From: Alloprevotella sp.
GTDB lineage: Bacteria; Bacteroidota; Bacteroidia; Bacteroidales; Bacteroidaceae
Reading direction: 5' to 3'
Length of the DNA: 64,000 nucleotides
Assembly: GCA_017471505.1 (NCBI GenBank)
Contig: JAFUTC010000007.1
Span: 124,001-188,000 of the forward strand
Of the stretch, positions 10,007 through 21,172 are shown in pieces. A program made the translations under genes and the position numbers. The notes under the pieces were generated by a model, which saw only the letters and a list, made by a program, of their open reading frames with translations, made no database searches and was not told the DNA's origin. Positions within the stretch are counted from its first letter, which is position 1; each line of letters opens with the position of its first letter.

Positions 10007-10633
10007 CTAAACTGATTGCTGCTTCTTGAGCATTCGCTCGATATAAACACGCAAGATATTTACGGCACGTTTGTTCTCACCGCCTTGTGGGATGACTATG
10101 TCGGCATATTCTTTTGTCGGCTCTATGAATTCTCTGTGCATAGGCTTCAGCACTTTCCGATAGCGATCCATGACATTCTTGGCCGTACGACCACGCTCCA
10201 CGACATCGCGCTCTATTACACGAATCAAACGTTCGTCGGAATCGGCATCTACATAGATACGCAAATCCATCATATCACGCAATCGTTTCCGATATAAGGC
10301 CATTATTCCTTCTACAATGATTACGTCGGACGGTTCTACGTGGATTGTTTGGGGAAGACGGTCGCACAAGGGTACGCTATAAGTGGGCTGCTCAATGGCA
10401 CAGCCGTTTCGAAGCATGGCAATATGCTCCTCCAGCAAATCCCAGTCGAATGCATCGGGATGGTCGTAGTTCATCTTCCGCAACTCTTCCAAACTGACTC
10501 CTTCGGGTGCTTTTTTGTAGTAAGAGTCTTGGGGAATGATTGACACATGCCCTCCCTGAATTCGTTCGGCTATCTTATGAACGACTGTGGACTTTCCAGA
10601 TCCGGTTCCGCCTGCAATTCCGATGATAATCAT
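10007..10633 (-). CDS. udk: Uridine kinase
   Basis: Phosphorylates uridine/cytidine with ATP or GTP in pyrimidine salvage. 208 residues, normal length. Walker A GIAGGTGSGKSTVV at residues 4-17. The family motifs YDHPDAFDWDLL and VEGIMALYRKRLRDMMDLRIYVDADSDERLIRVIERD are present, as is the ERGRTAKNVMDRY segment. ATG start at 10633. It sits between batE upstream and the TamB-like gene downstream, all on the minus strand, so it may be co-transcribed. Confidence 0.95.
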   Translation of the reverse strand: MIIIGIAGGTGSGKSTVVHKIAERIQGGHVSIIPQDSYYKKAPEGVSLEELRKMNYDHPDAFDWDLLEEHIAMLRNGCAIEQPTYSVPLCDRLPQTIHVEPSDVIIVEGIMALYRKRLRDMMDLRIYVDADSDERLIRVIERDVVERGRTAKNVMDRYRKVLKPMHREFIEPTKEYADIVIPQGGENKRAVNILRVYIERMLKKQQSV

Positions 10634-10669
10634 AATAGTATTGATTGATGGTTTAGTTTATTCCGATTG

Positions 10670-11437
10670 TTAAATAATCTCAAGTTGCCGGGCAAGTATC
10701 CATCCCTCCGACTGGTCGGGCATTACTACGTGAATCCACTCTTTTGTCGTGGCATTCACCTCTACGACCATACCCTCGTATAGGTCTTTCAAATGCTTGG
10801 CCTTAGCATCGGGGCTGGAGTATAGTTCCACCTTCGTTTCCAACACGACTCCACGTTCTTTTCTATTATAGTAATGCCACTGCGAATAGGCCAGCCACCA
10901 ACAGCAAGCCATTAGCACGAAAGCAAGTACGCTCGCGGCAAACCACAACTTGCGCGGACGCTTGGCCTGCGCTATGTAGAACAGGAAGAAGAACAGGCAG
11001 CATAGCAGCCACATTATTCCGCCAATCCACGCCCACGTGGTCTGAGTGAATAGGTCGCGTACTTCCATAAACCAATCGTATAGGAAGAAGCGCGATGCGG
11101 GGACATTTGAATGATTCAGATTAGCGTTGAGGATATTGATATTATCACGCACGTCGGCATCACTGGGATTGAGACGCAAAGCTCTTTGGTAGGCACACAT
11201 GGCCCGCCCATATTGTTTCTGCCGATAGTAGGCATTGCCTAAATTATAATACAGCGCAAACGATTCTCCCTTCTTTAATGCACCCTCATAGGTTCTTGCG
11301 GCTTCTACATACTGACCGGAAGCATAAAGACTATCCGCCGACTGCCACAAATTAGGCTTTGCCTGAACAGTAGCAGTGGCAATGATACTGTTCATTAGCA
11401 ATACAGTCAGCAGGCGTATGTAGTGTCGGAGAAACAT
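10670..11437 (-). CDS. batE: BatE: TPR and SH3-like membrane protein
   Basis: 255 residues. Signal peptide about 1-27. TPR repeats span about 30-105 (ADSLYASGQYVEAARTYEGAL, YYNLGNAYYRQKQYGRAMCAYQRALRLNP). Two transmembrane helices follow (about 133-160 and 167-187), then a C-terminal SH3-like domain (VELYSSPDAKAKHLKDLYEGM...EGWILARQLEII). This architecture is that of BatE from the Bacteroides aerotolerance operon, whose molecular role remains poorly defined. The start codon overlaps the batD stop by one base (TAATG), so the two are translationally coupled. Confidence 0.87.
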   Translation of the reverse strand: MFLRHYIRLLTVLLMNSIIATATVQAKPNLWQSADSLYASGQYVEAARTYEGALKKGESFALYYNLGNAYYRQKQYGRAMCAYQRALRLNPSDADVRDNINILNANLNHSNVPASRFFLYDWFMEVRDLFTQTTWAWIGGIMWLLCCLFFFLFYIAQAKRPRKLWFAASVLAFVLMACCWWLAYSQWHYYNRKERGVVLETKVELYSSPDAKAKHLKDLYEGMVVEVNATTKEWIHVVMPDQSEGWILARQLEII

Positions 11438-13257
11438 TATTTAATTTGGCTGTCTATTGATTTAATCTGTTCGCGCAACGATTCTATCAAGTTGTGGGTA
11501 TCGTCAGAATTTCCAGGCGCATAACGCAACATGTCGGTTTGTTCGTACAAACTTACAAAATTATCCACATCAACGGCATTTACCTTATGGGCTGCCAGTT
11601 CTTCGCGAATGTTGGAAAGCAGCATATAATTCTTCTCATCGGCAAATCTTTTCGCGAAATATACCGCAATAGCATCCTGTATGGTCTCTACGGCCTTTCG
11701 CACGTCTTGCCCCAGCAACTGTGCCGAAGCCTTGTCGAACTGTCCATACAGCCTATTCAACGGACGGCTCATATAGCGGCGCAGCAAGCCGGAACCATTC
11801 TTCTTGGCATTTTCATAATACCATATCGCCATGCCTAACAGCAATGCAACAAGTCCATACGCAAACCAAATGGCTCCATCCTTCCAGAAGGCAACAGGTT
11901 TATCGAACAAATCGGAACCAGCGGCGGGTTTGTTCGGACGAATATCCTCTCGGCGCAGGGCTAACTCTTTTTCCAGGTCGCTATCGGATTTTTTGCCTTT
12001 AACCACATTGATTTGAAGGCTGTCCTTATGCAAGGTGGCGAACTGTCGGTTCTCTATGTCGAAATATCCGATATCGATGCCCTCTATCGTATATTTTCCA
12101 GGGTTGCGAGGCACAAAATCGTATTGGAACGTAACCTTTCCTTCCACGCCATTCGACGTAACTCGCGTACTGTCTATGGTTTTCACTTCGTAGACCTCGA
12201 AATCGGCTGGAAAGTTTATCTTTGGCGGCACAATCATATTCATGTTGCCCGTTCCCGATATGGTAAGGTTATAGGAAGCAATCTCGTTGGTCGCGATGTG
12301 CGGTGATGATAATTTCCCGGACAGGTTAAATCGACCGACACCTCCCATATAATTTGCCGGACGTGGCTCCGGAAGCGATTGCACACTAAGCTTGACGGGC
12401 GACGTCACGCGTTGCACTTTCCGGCTAACTAATCCGCCACCGTTGAAGTGCGCGGTCAATTCGTCGATGTCATCATCGCGCTGGACCACAAAACAATCGA
12501 ACGTGAGCGAAGGTATATCGAGCGAGCCTGTCTTCTGCGGGAAAACGATGTATTCTACTACCGTGCCGACTTTATAGTGCGTCCCACCGATTTTCTCGAC
12601 CATCTGTTCAAGCCCGGCGTGAGGGATGTTGTGCGATACAATATCCTTAAAGTCGGGATTCTTAGTCAGCATAATGTTTTGCAGTCCGACACCGAGCCGT
12701 GCATACACCTTGTAGGACAGACGGACGGCTTCCTGCTCGAAAATCTTTGTCTTCGATGGCACTACCTTTACAAAGAGGTCGTGTTCGCTTATGGTGCTGC
12801 CGGCTTTCTGTATCGACTGCGTTCCTTGGCCTGAGGCGTTCTCGTGTCCTCCGGCACCACCCGACACATTTCCTTCTACCACAGAAATTTTAAGCGGTTT
12901 GGATGCAACGGTTCTATCGCCAATTTTCACAGAAGCCGGACTAATGGTGAACGTTCCTACTTTGGTCGGACGGATAGTAAAGGTAAAAGTCGTGGAACTC
13001 TGTTGCTGAGTACTGCCGTTTACTTGTACGCTCGAGAAGAACGAAGATACGTTGGGACCCGATAAGACCTGGAATCCGGGAAACTGTGGCGACTTGAAAT
13101 CGGATACTCCACTGGCACTGACGCTATATTTGACATGGAAATAGTCGTCCTTCATACCGACTTTCGACGGACCAGACACAACCAAAGACTGCGCCAACGA
13201 AACGAACGCAGTAAAGAAGAATGCAATAAATAGGATGTAGGTCTTAATGGAATTCAT
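11437..13257 (-). CDS. batD: BatD: aerotolerance operon oxygen-tolerance protein
   Basis: 606 residues from the ATG at 13257. Signal peptide MNSIKTYILFIAFFFTAFVSLAQS, then several beta-sandwich domains (family oxygen tolerance/BatD), a proline-rich linker, one transmembrane helix (AIWFAYGLVALLLGMAIWYY) and a helical cytoplasmic tail. The frame can be extended to 13284, but a -7 box (13282-13289) lies over that position, so 13257 is preferred. In other Bacteroidetes BatD works with the VWA proteins BatA/BatB and with BatC/BatE; here only batE follows and the upstream gene is unrelated. Confidence 0.88.
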   Translation of the reverse strand: MNSIKTYILFIAFFFTAFVSLAQSLVVSGPSKVGMKDDYFHVKYSVSASGVSDFKSPQFPGFQVLSGPNVSSFFSSVQVNGSTQQQSSTTFTFTIRPTKVGTFTISPASVKIGDRTVASKPLKISVVEGNVSGGAGGHENASGQGTQSIQKAGSTISEHDLFVKVVPSKTKIFEQEAVRLSYKVYARLGVGLQNIMLTKNPDFKDIVSHNIPHAGLEQMVEKIGGTHYKVGTVVEYIVFPQKTGSLDIPSLTFDCFVVQRDDDIDELTAHFNGGGLVSRKVQRVTSPVKLSVQSLPEPRPANYMGGVGRFNLSGKLSSPHIATNEIASYNLTISGTGNMNMIVPPKINFPADFEVYEVKTIDSTRVTSNGVEGKVTFQYDFVPRNPGKYTIEGIDIGYFDIENRQFATLHKDSLQINVVKGKKSDSDLEKELALRREDIRPNKPAAGSDLFDKPVAFWKDGAIWFAYGLVALLLGMAIWYYENAKKNGSGLLRRYMSRPLNRLYGQFDKASAQLLGQDVRKAVETIQDAIAVYFAKRFADEKNYMLLSNIREELAAHKVNAVDVDNFVSLYEQTDMLRYAPGNSDDTHNLIESLREQIKSIDSQIK

Positions 13258-13281
13258 TAACTCGTCGACAAGCCTGTATGT

Positions 13282-13289
13282 CAAAGGTA
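13282..13289 (-). promoter_or_regulatory. -7 box before batD
   Basis: TACCTTTG on the minus strand fits TAnnTTTG, 24 bases upstream of the chosen batD start. No clear TTTG is found at the expected -33 distance, so the promoter is only half supported. Confidence 0.4.
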
Positions 13290-13341
13290 TATTTAGGTAA
13301 AATTACGATGTACGCCCAGCATGGCAAAGTTTTTCAGTGAT

Positions 13342-14397
13342 TTAATCGTCTGCGGGACTATGGTTCAACAATTCATGTTGCTGGCGCAAGCTCTCCGTAT
13401 GTATCTGTTCGAACAGCTGTTCGGCAAATCGGGGCGAAAGTCCCTGTTCCTCGGCCATTGCCGCGTAGTGTGCAAGTACTTCCGTATAGCGGTTGTTCTG
13501 AAAAAGGGTCAGATTATTTTGCTGCTTGTATTTTCCAATCTGGCGGCATACGTCGATGCGTTGCGACAATAGTTCAAAGAGTGTTTCGTCTATGGTATCA
13601 ATCTTACGGCGCAAGACATCAAGCTCATCGGGTATGTCTTTGGTCTGTCTTACCACAAGCCGCGACAGCATTTCCCTGAGTTGCGCCGGCGAGAGTTGCT
13701 GCTGCCTGTCGGAAAGTGCGCACTCCGGATTGGCATGACATTCCACCATCAGTCCCTCATAGCCGAAGTTGAGCGCTTGTTGCGACAATGGTTCTATCAG
13801 ACTGACCTGTCCGCCCATATGTGAAGGGTCGCAGAGCAACGGAATCGTCGGATAGCGCCGCTTCATCTCAATCGCAATATTCCAAAAAGGCGTGTTGCGA
13901 TAAAGGCGGCTGTTGTAGATGGAAAAGCCTCGATGAACAAGCACCAGGTGCTTTACGCCGACCGACAACAGCCTATCTACGGCACCGCACCATAGTTCGA
14001 CGTCGGGATTGACCGGATTTTTCAGAAAGACCGTATGGTCCTCGTCCGTCATCGCATTGGCCAACTGTTGGAGTGCAAAGGGGTTGGTGGCGGTCCGAGC
14101 GCCTATCCAATAGGCATCAATATCGTATTTGCGTACGGTATTAAGATGTTCGGCCGTAGCTACTTCGGTAGCCACTTTCAACCCATACTCCTGACGCACT
14201 TGCCTTAGCCAATTCAGTCCCACTTCGCCTACTCCCTCGAAAGAACCCGGTTTCGTGCGCGGTTTCCATATTCCGGCACGGAAATAGGTTACGCCCATCG
14301 CCACCAACTCGCCGGCAGTAGCCATGAGTTGTGCTTCCGTTTCGGCAGCACACGGACCAGCAACAAGCATAAACCTTTGTGTGGATTCAGCGTTCAT
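13342..14397 (-). CDS. Bifunctional DAHP synthase / chorismate mutase
   Basis: Two shikimate-pathway activities in one 351-residue chain. The N-terminal DAHP synthase domain (AroA-beta/KDO8PS-like) has VAGPCAAET near residue 15, FRAGIWKPRTKPGSFEG, YWIGARTATNPF, KNPVNPDVELW and the metal-binding DPSHMGG. The C-terminal chorismate mutase domain (about 262-345) has the AroQ pattern VLRRKIDTIDETLFELLSQRIDVCRQIGKYK. The frame is open to a TTG at 14406, but the ATG at 14397 is the natural start. In many Bacteroidales this gene sits with pheA and tyrA; here it is between mrcA and batD. Confidence 0.94.
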   Translation of the reverse strand: MNAESTQRFMLVAGPCAAETEAQLMATAGELVAMGVTYFRAGIWKPRTKPGSFEGVGEVGLNWLRQVRQEYGLKVATEVATAEHLNTVRKYDIDAYWIGARTATNPFALQQLANAMTDEDHTVFLKNPVNPDVELWCGAVDRLLSVGVKHLVLVHRGFSIYNSRLYRNTPFWNIAIEMKRRYPTIPLLCDPSHMGGQVSLIEPLSQQALNFGYEGLMVECHANPECALSDRQQQLSPAQLREMLSRLVVRQTKDIPDELDVLRRKIDTIDETLFELLSQRIDVCRQIGKYKQQNNLTLFQNNRYTEVLAHYAAMAEEQGLSPRFAEQLFEQIHTESLRQQHELLNHSPADD

Positions 14398-14452
14398 GGA
14401 ATTCAATTGTTTTGCGGGCAGTTTCGAGAAGCAGACTCATTCCGTGGACGGA

Positions 14453-16933
14453 TTAGTTAAACAAGTCATCAGTGGTCTCCGTCGCGACATTGTCTTCGCT
14501 ATGGTGCCGCGACTGCGGATTGGGATTGGCATCGTTTTCCATAAGGTTGTCGGCCGACGACACCAGCAGACTGTCAGACAAGGCCAAAGAATCGATTTCG
14601 TTGTCGTATTCGGGAATGTAGTAGGTCGCGGAGTATTGCTGCGGACTTATGGGTTCCGAGGGCTCCGGATATAGTTTGGCATATTTTGCACTAAGTTTTG
14701 CGTTGGCAAGTACTTTCTCATAGAACAGGCCGACTATGGGCAGAGCTGTTTTGTTGCCTTGTCCGAGTTTGCCGGTGCGGAAATGCACGCAGCGGTCTTC
14801 GGCCCCTACCCATGCGCCACCGACCAATTCAGGCGTCACACAAACAAACCACGCATCAGAATGGTTGTTGGAGGTACCCGTCTTACCGCCTGCGTCAATA
14901 TGTTTCGACCAATAGGCATTTCCCAAGTAGCGACGCATCGATTGCGAAGTGCCCCCGGCGTCGGACATACCCGCCTCAAGCATTTTCTGCATAAAAAACG
15001 CCGACCGCTTTGATATGGCTCTGTGTTTCTCAGGCTTAGCCTCATAGAGCACCTTTCCGTTTGCGTCCTCCACGCGAGTAACCAACACGGGCTCCACATA
15101 TTCGCCGTCGTTGGCTATGCTGGCATAGGCGCCCACCAGTTCTTCCAGTTTCATGTCGCTTGAACCCAATGCAAGCGACGGTGTCGGGTCGAGCGGCGAT
15201 ACTACGCCCATCTTCTTGGCCAGGCTAACCACATTGTTCATGCCCACCTCTTGACCGACTTTAACGGCCACTGAATTGATACTTTGGGCAAATGCCGAGC
15301 GTAGAGGCAGATTGGCTCCGGAAAAATGGCCGTTTGCATTCGAAGGACGCCACATGACATTCTCGTTCTTATTCTTGTCGAACACTTCCATTTGGATGTA
15401 TTCGTCTTTCCTTGTGTCTGCCGGCGTCATGCCCTGTTCCATGGCTGCAGCATATACGAAGAGCTTGAAAGTGGAACCAGGCTGGCGCATAGCGGTTACT
15501 TTGTCGTATTGCCAGGTATTGTAGTCGATGTCGCCAACCCAGGCCTTCACGTGTCCGGTCTTAGGTTCCATGGCCACAAAACCGGCATGCAGCAGTCCGG
15601 CCATATAGCGCAGCGAATCTACCGTAGAGATTTCCTTCGTTTGTGGTCCGTCGTAGGAAAACAGCGTTATCTTATGAGGCTTGTTCAAGTAGTATTTGAT
15701 TGAATCGGGGGATTCCGGAAAGCGGGCCTTTAGTTTTTTGTAGGCCTCGGTGCGCTTGAGTTTGCTGTCAATAAAGTCAGATATGACCCTACCCTGCTCG
15801 TCGCGCCACGGTTCTTGGCCGCGCCAGTGTCCATCAAAGGTGTGCTGAACCGTTTTCATTTGTTGCACGAGCGCCTCTTCGGCCATTTCCTGCATACGCA
15901 TATCAAGCGTAGTGAAAATCTTAAGACCATCAGTATAGGGATTGAGTTTCGGACATTTCTCCGCCAGATAGTCGGCCACGGCATCGCGGAAATAGAGCGC
16001 CTTGCCGTCGCGCACGGACTCCACACTAAAGTCCAGTTTGATGGGTATCTGTTTTATCGAATCAGCCTTCTGACGCGTTAGTTTCTTATTATGAACCATG
16101 TTGTCGATGACCACATTCCGACGACCCAGACTGGCTTTCGGATGCAGCATCGGATTGTAGGCGGTGGTAGCCTTAAGCATTCCGACCAGCACTGCCGACT
16201 GTTCGACGGTCAGCTTGTCGGGCGTCGTATTGAAATAGGTCTTTGCCGCCGTCTTAATACCGAACGCATTCGAACCAAAGTCCACCGTGTTGACATACAT
16301 ACGGAGGATGTCCTCCTTCGTATTGAAAAGTTCGAGTTCGGTGGCAATAATCATCTCCTTGCTCTTTAGTATGAGCATGTGGAGACCGGGAATTTTTCCA
16401 AGCAAGCCTGTTCCATACTCGCTACGCATCTTAAACATATTCTTCACCAACTGTTGCGTGATGGTAGAAGCACCGCGTGCACGTCCCTGAGCGGCATCCT
16501 TCACGGCCGCAAAGAGCCCCGGAATGTCAATGCCGTGATGGTAGTAGAAACGCTCATCCTCCGTGGAAATAAGCACGTCGTAGAAATTGGCACTAACCTC
16601 GTCGTAGTTGACAGGCGAGCGGTTTTCGTTGAAAAACTTACCAATCAGTTTGCCGTCAGCACTGTATATCTCGCTGGCAGCGGGAGTTTTCGGATGCATA
16701 ATATCACCCAGCGACGGCGAACGGCCAAACAGCCAGAAAAGATTGAGCGACACGGCCACCACATAGAGCAACACAAATGCTACAAACGAAAGCAAACCGA
16801 GGCCTATACGCTTCCACCAGCCGGCACCCTTAAACAATCCGACATACCAATGCCAACCCTGTCTCACACCATTCAACGACTTGACACAAATGGTCTTCAG
16901 AACCCTCCAACAGGTGGTTAGAAAATTATTCAT
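14453..16933 (-). CDS. mrcA: Penicillin-binding protein 1A (bifunctional peptidoglycan synthase)
   Basis: Polymerises glycan strands and cross-links peptides in the periplasm. 826 residues from the ATG at 16933; a TTG at 16939 is two codons upstream. A short cytoplasmic tail and one transmembrane helix (GLGLLSFVAFVLLYVVAVSL, about 46-65) lead to the GT51 transglycosylase domain with EDERFYYHHGID (catalytic Glu near 125) and GASTITQQLVKNMF. The transpeptidase domain has GSTFK (active Ser near 484), SINSVAV and KTGTSNN (near 688). All catalytic motifs are intact. A family B repeat array lies upstream of its promoter. Confidence 0.96.
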   Translation of the reverse strand: MNNFLTTCWRVLKTICVKSLNGVRQGWHWYVGLFKGAGWWKRIGLGLLSFVAFVLLYVVAVSLNLFWLFGRSPSLGDIMHPKTPAASEIYSADGKLIGKFFNENRSPVNYDEVSANFYDVLISTEDERFYYHHGIDIPGLFAAVKDAAQGRARGASTITQQLVKNMFKMRSEYGTGLLGKIPGLHMLILKSKEMIIATELELFNTKEDILRMYVNTVDFGSNAFGIKTAAKTYFNTTPDKLTVEQSAVLVGMLKATTAYNPMLHPKASLGRRNVVIDNMVHNKKLTRQKADSIKQIPIKLDFSVESVRDGKALYFRDAVADYLAEKCPKLNPYTDGLKIFTTLDMRMQEMAEEALVQQMKTVQHTFDGHWRGQEPWRDEQGRVISDFIDSKLKRTEAYKKLKARFPESPDSIKYYLNKPHKITLFSYDGPQTKEISTVDSLRYMAGLLHAGFVAMEPKTGHVKAWVGDIDYNTWQYDKVTAMRQPGSTFKLFVYAAAMEQGMTPADTRKDEYIQMEVFDKNKNENVMWRPSNANGHFSGANLPLRSAFAQSINSVAVKVGQEVGMNNVVSLAKKMGVVSPLDPTPSLALGSSDMKLEELVGAYASIANDGEYVEPVLVTRVEDANGKVLYEAKPEKHRAISKRSAFFMQKMLEAGMSDAGGTSQSMRRYLGNAYWSKHIDAGGKTGTSNNHSDAWFVCVTPELVGGAWVGAEDRCVHFRTGKLGQGNKTALPIVGLFYEKVLANAKLSAKYAKLYPEPSEPISPQQYSATYYIPEYDNEIDSLALSDSLLVSSADNLMENDANPNPQSRHHSEDNVATETTDDLFN

Positions 16934-16956
16934 CCTCAAATTACATAAATACTACG

Positions 16957-16988
16957 CAAATTTAACGCGTTCGACCGACACCACGAAA
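16957..16988 (-). promoter_or_regulatory. Probable promoter of mrcA
   Basis: Minus-strand TAAATTTG (16957-16964) fits the Bacteroidetes -7 box and lies 23 bases before the mrcA ATG. A TTTCG at 16984-16988, about 20 bases further up, is a partial -33 match. Confidence 0.45.
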
Positions 16989-17050
16989 CGAAAACAAGGG
17001 TTTAAGTAAAATTAACCCCTGCCAAATCTTCAAATCATAATGCTTCGTTC

Positions 17051-17112
17051 CATTTCAAGGCTTGAAATGCGCGTTTCAGGGCTTGAAATGTCCATTCCAA
17101 GGCTTGAAACGG
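17051..17112. repeat. Family B 21-bp periodic palindrome array, locus B1
   Basis: The 345-base gap between mrcA and trmD holds the mrcA promoter, this array and the trmD terminator. Three units have cores at 17053, 17074 and 17095, exactly 21 bp apart. The first unit is a perfect 19-bp odd palindrome, CATTTCAAGGCTTGAAATG (17051-17069). The same three-unit element recurs at 26797 and 48786, with conserved spacers (ATGCGCG after unit 1, ATGTCC after unit 2). Function unknown to me. Confidence 0.9.
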
Positions 17113-17221
17113 GAAAACGCCATAAGGAAACCGGAGGTTGGGAATAGGAGGACGAACCGCTGGCATGGGTTGTCAATAAATCGGAATATATAACCAAGCA
17201 GAAACACAATAGGCAAAAACA

Positions 17222-17257
17222 AAGGAACAGTCAAACAAACTTATTCAACTGTTCCTT
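17222..17257 (-). terminator. Probable terminator after trmD
   Basis: Perfect 10-bp stem AAGGAACAGT / ACTGTTCCTT (17222-17231 with 17248-17257) around a 16-base loop, followed on the minus strand by TGTTTTTG. It lies 22 bases beyond the trmD stop. Confidence 0.6.
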
Positions 17258-17278
17258 CACTTATCTATAATTATCTAA

Positions 17279-17956
17279 TTATTTTTCAAGCAAATCGGGT
17301 CGTAGTCTTTTAGTACGTTCGAACGACTGTTGTTGCTCCCATTCAGCAATCTTCGCCTCGTTTCCACTTAGCAAAATATCGGGCACTTTCCAACCCTTAT
17401 AGTCTTGGGGCCGAGTATATACGGGAGCAGACAAAAGGTGGTCCTGAAACGAGTCGCTGAGTGCGCTTTCGGCGTCGCCGATAGCACCAGGCAACAACCG
17501 CACTACGGAATCGGTGATTGCTGCGGCTGCCAGTTCGCCTCCCGTAAGCACGTAGTCGCCAATCGATATCTCGCGGGTTATCAGGTGCTCTCTAATCCGA
17601 TAGTCCACCCCTTTGTAGTGTCCGCACAATATGATAATATTTTCCTTTAACGACAGTTCGTTGGCCATAGGTTGGTCGAATTGCTCGCCATCAGGGGTGG
17701 TGAAGATGATTTCATCATAGTGCCGCTCTCTGCAAAGTTTCGATATGCATGCATCAATGGGCTGACACTGCATAACCATACCGGCAAAGCCGCCATAAGG
17801 GTAGTCGTCGACACGGCGGTGCTTGTCTTCGGTGTAATCGCGTAGGTTGTGCACATAAATCTCTACCAAGCCTTTCTTTCGGGCACGCGCCACAATGGAA
17901 AGGTTTATGAAACTGTCGAGCATCTCTGGCAAAACCGATATGATGTCTATACGCAT
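17279..17956 (-). CDS. trmD: tRNA (guanine37-N1)-methyltransferase
   Basis: Methylates G37 of tRNAs reading CNN codons, preventing +1 frameshifts. 225 residues, normal length. The SPOUT trefoil-knot motifs are clear: [18 protein letters not shown], then [29 protein letters not shown] (about residues 110-155). The N-terminal [25 protein letters not shown] is typical. ATG start at 17956, about 54 bases downstream of a minus-strand -7 box. It is divergent from ligA and not in the usual rpsP-rimM-trmD-rplS cluster. Confidence 0.96.
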   Translation of the reverse strand: MRIDIISVLPEMLDSFINLSIVARARKKGLVEIYVHNLRDYTEDKHRRVDDYPYGGFAGMVMQCQPIDACISKLCRERHYDEIIFTTPDGEQFDQPMANELSLKENIIILCGHYKGVDYRIREHLITREISIGDYVLTGGELAAAAITDSVVRLLPGAIGDAESALSDSFQDHLLSAPVYTRPQDYKGWKVPDILLSGNEAKIAEWEQQQSFERTKRLRPDLLEK

Positions 17957-18009
17957 GATGGATGGGATTGTGGGACAGATTGGATGAATGGTGCAAAAAT
18001 TCTGCGCTG

Positions 18010-18017
18010 CAAAAATA
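18010..18017 (-). promoter_or_regulatory. -7 box for trmD
   Basis: Minus-strand TATTTTTG fits TAnnTTTG; the -33 region is not convincing. It is back-to-back with the ligA promoter 50 bases away. Confidence 0.45.
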
Positions 18018-18042
18018 CAAATAAATCGAACGAATGGAATAG

Positions 18043-18073
18043 TTTGCCATAAGGCAGAAATGATTTATTTTTG
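18043..18073 (+). promoter_or_regulatory. Promoter of ligA
   Basis: TTTG at 18043-18046, 19-base spacer, TATTTTTG at 18066-18073: a full match to the Bacteroidetes -33/-7 pattern. A start near 18080 leaves about 10 bases before the first ATG (18090) and 28 before the second (18108). Confidence 0.7.
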
Positions 18074-18080
18074 CAATTAG

Positions 18081-20204
<2,124 letters not shown>

Positions 20205-20231
20205 CCCTACCGAACCTAAAACAAACCCTAT

Positions 20232-21134
20232 ATGTGCAAGACAGACAGTAATCCTTTCAACGGATTTGGCGTAGCCCTTACTACACCTTTTAAAGAAACG
20301 GGCGACGTGGACTATGAAGCACTGCAAAAACACGTAGAGATGCTCTGCCAGAACGGTGCCGATTTTCTCTGCGTATTAGGAACCACCGCCGAAACTCCCA
20401 CCCTCAGCGACGAAGAAAAGAGGAAGGTGCGGAAAACCGTGGCCGACACCGTAAAAGGTCGGATTCCGCTGCTCGTAGGTGCGGGCGGCAACCATACGCA
20501 AGCCATCTGCCACGAATTAGAACAGGACCGTTTCGACGGATATCAAGGCATACTAATCGTTTGTCCGTTCTACAACAAACCTACACAGGAAGGACTTTTC
20601 CAACACTTTATGGCAGTGAACCGCGCAAGCCATCTGCCTATTGTCATCTATAACATTCCGGGACGCACCGGCGTTAATCTTGAGACAAAGACCCTTTGCC
20701 GAATCATAGAAAACTGTCCGAATGTCGTTGCTATCAAGGAAGCCGCCGGAAAACTCAGTCAGATTGAAGAATTTGTCCGTAGCACCCCGGCGCAGTTCTG
20801 TGTTCTCTGCGGAGACGACGGACTTGCGCTCGACGCACTCAAGTCCGGCGCGAAGGGAGTCATATCGGTTGTGGGCAATGCATACCCGAAAGCATTCGGA
20901 CAAATGGTGCATCGAGCCATTGAAGGCGACCTTGCCGCAGCGGGACAATTAGACACCCGCATGCAACCGCTCTATCGACTGATGATGGCAGACGGAAATC
21001 CAGCCGGCATAAAGTGCCTGCTCTCCAAACTAATGCCGACGGCCAATAGGTTAAGACTTCCACTCGTCCCCGTAAGCCAAGCGGTAGAAAACGAAATCGA
21101 AGCATTCTGCCGGCAAAAACTTCTTTCCGACTAA
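20232..21134 (+). CDS. dapA: 4-hydroxy-tetrahydrodipicolinate synthase
   Basis: Condenses pyruvate with aspartate semialdehyde, the first step towards lysine and diaminopimelate. 300 residues, a full TIM barrel. Key residues visible: Thr51-Thr52 (LGTTAETPTL), Tyr140 and Arg145 (YNIPGRTGVN), and the Schiff-base Lys169 (VAIKEAAG). ATG start 27 bases after ligA, so it may be co-transcribed with ligA and uvrB (38 bases downstream). Confidence 0.97.
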   Translation: MCKTDSNPFNGFGVALTTPFKETGDVDYEALQKHVEMLCQNGADFLCVLGTTAETPTLSDEEKRKVRKTVADTVKGRIPLLVGAGGNHTQAICHELEQDRFDGYQGILIVCPFYNKPTQEGLFQHFMAVNRASHLPIVIYNIPGRTGVNLETKTLCRIIENCPNVVAIKEAAGKLSQIEEFVRSTPAQFCVLCGDDGLALDALKSGAKGVISVVGNAYPKAFGQMVHRAIEGDLAAAGQLDTRMQPLYRLMMADGNPAGIKCLLSKLMPTANRLRLPLVPVSQAVENEIEAFCRQKLLSD

Positions 21135-21172
21135 CTACTGGCAAACGGCCTGTGAATAATGCCCGTTGACGG

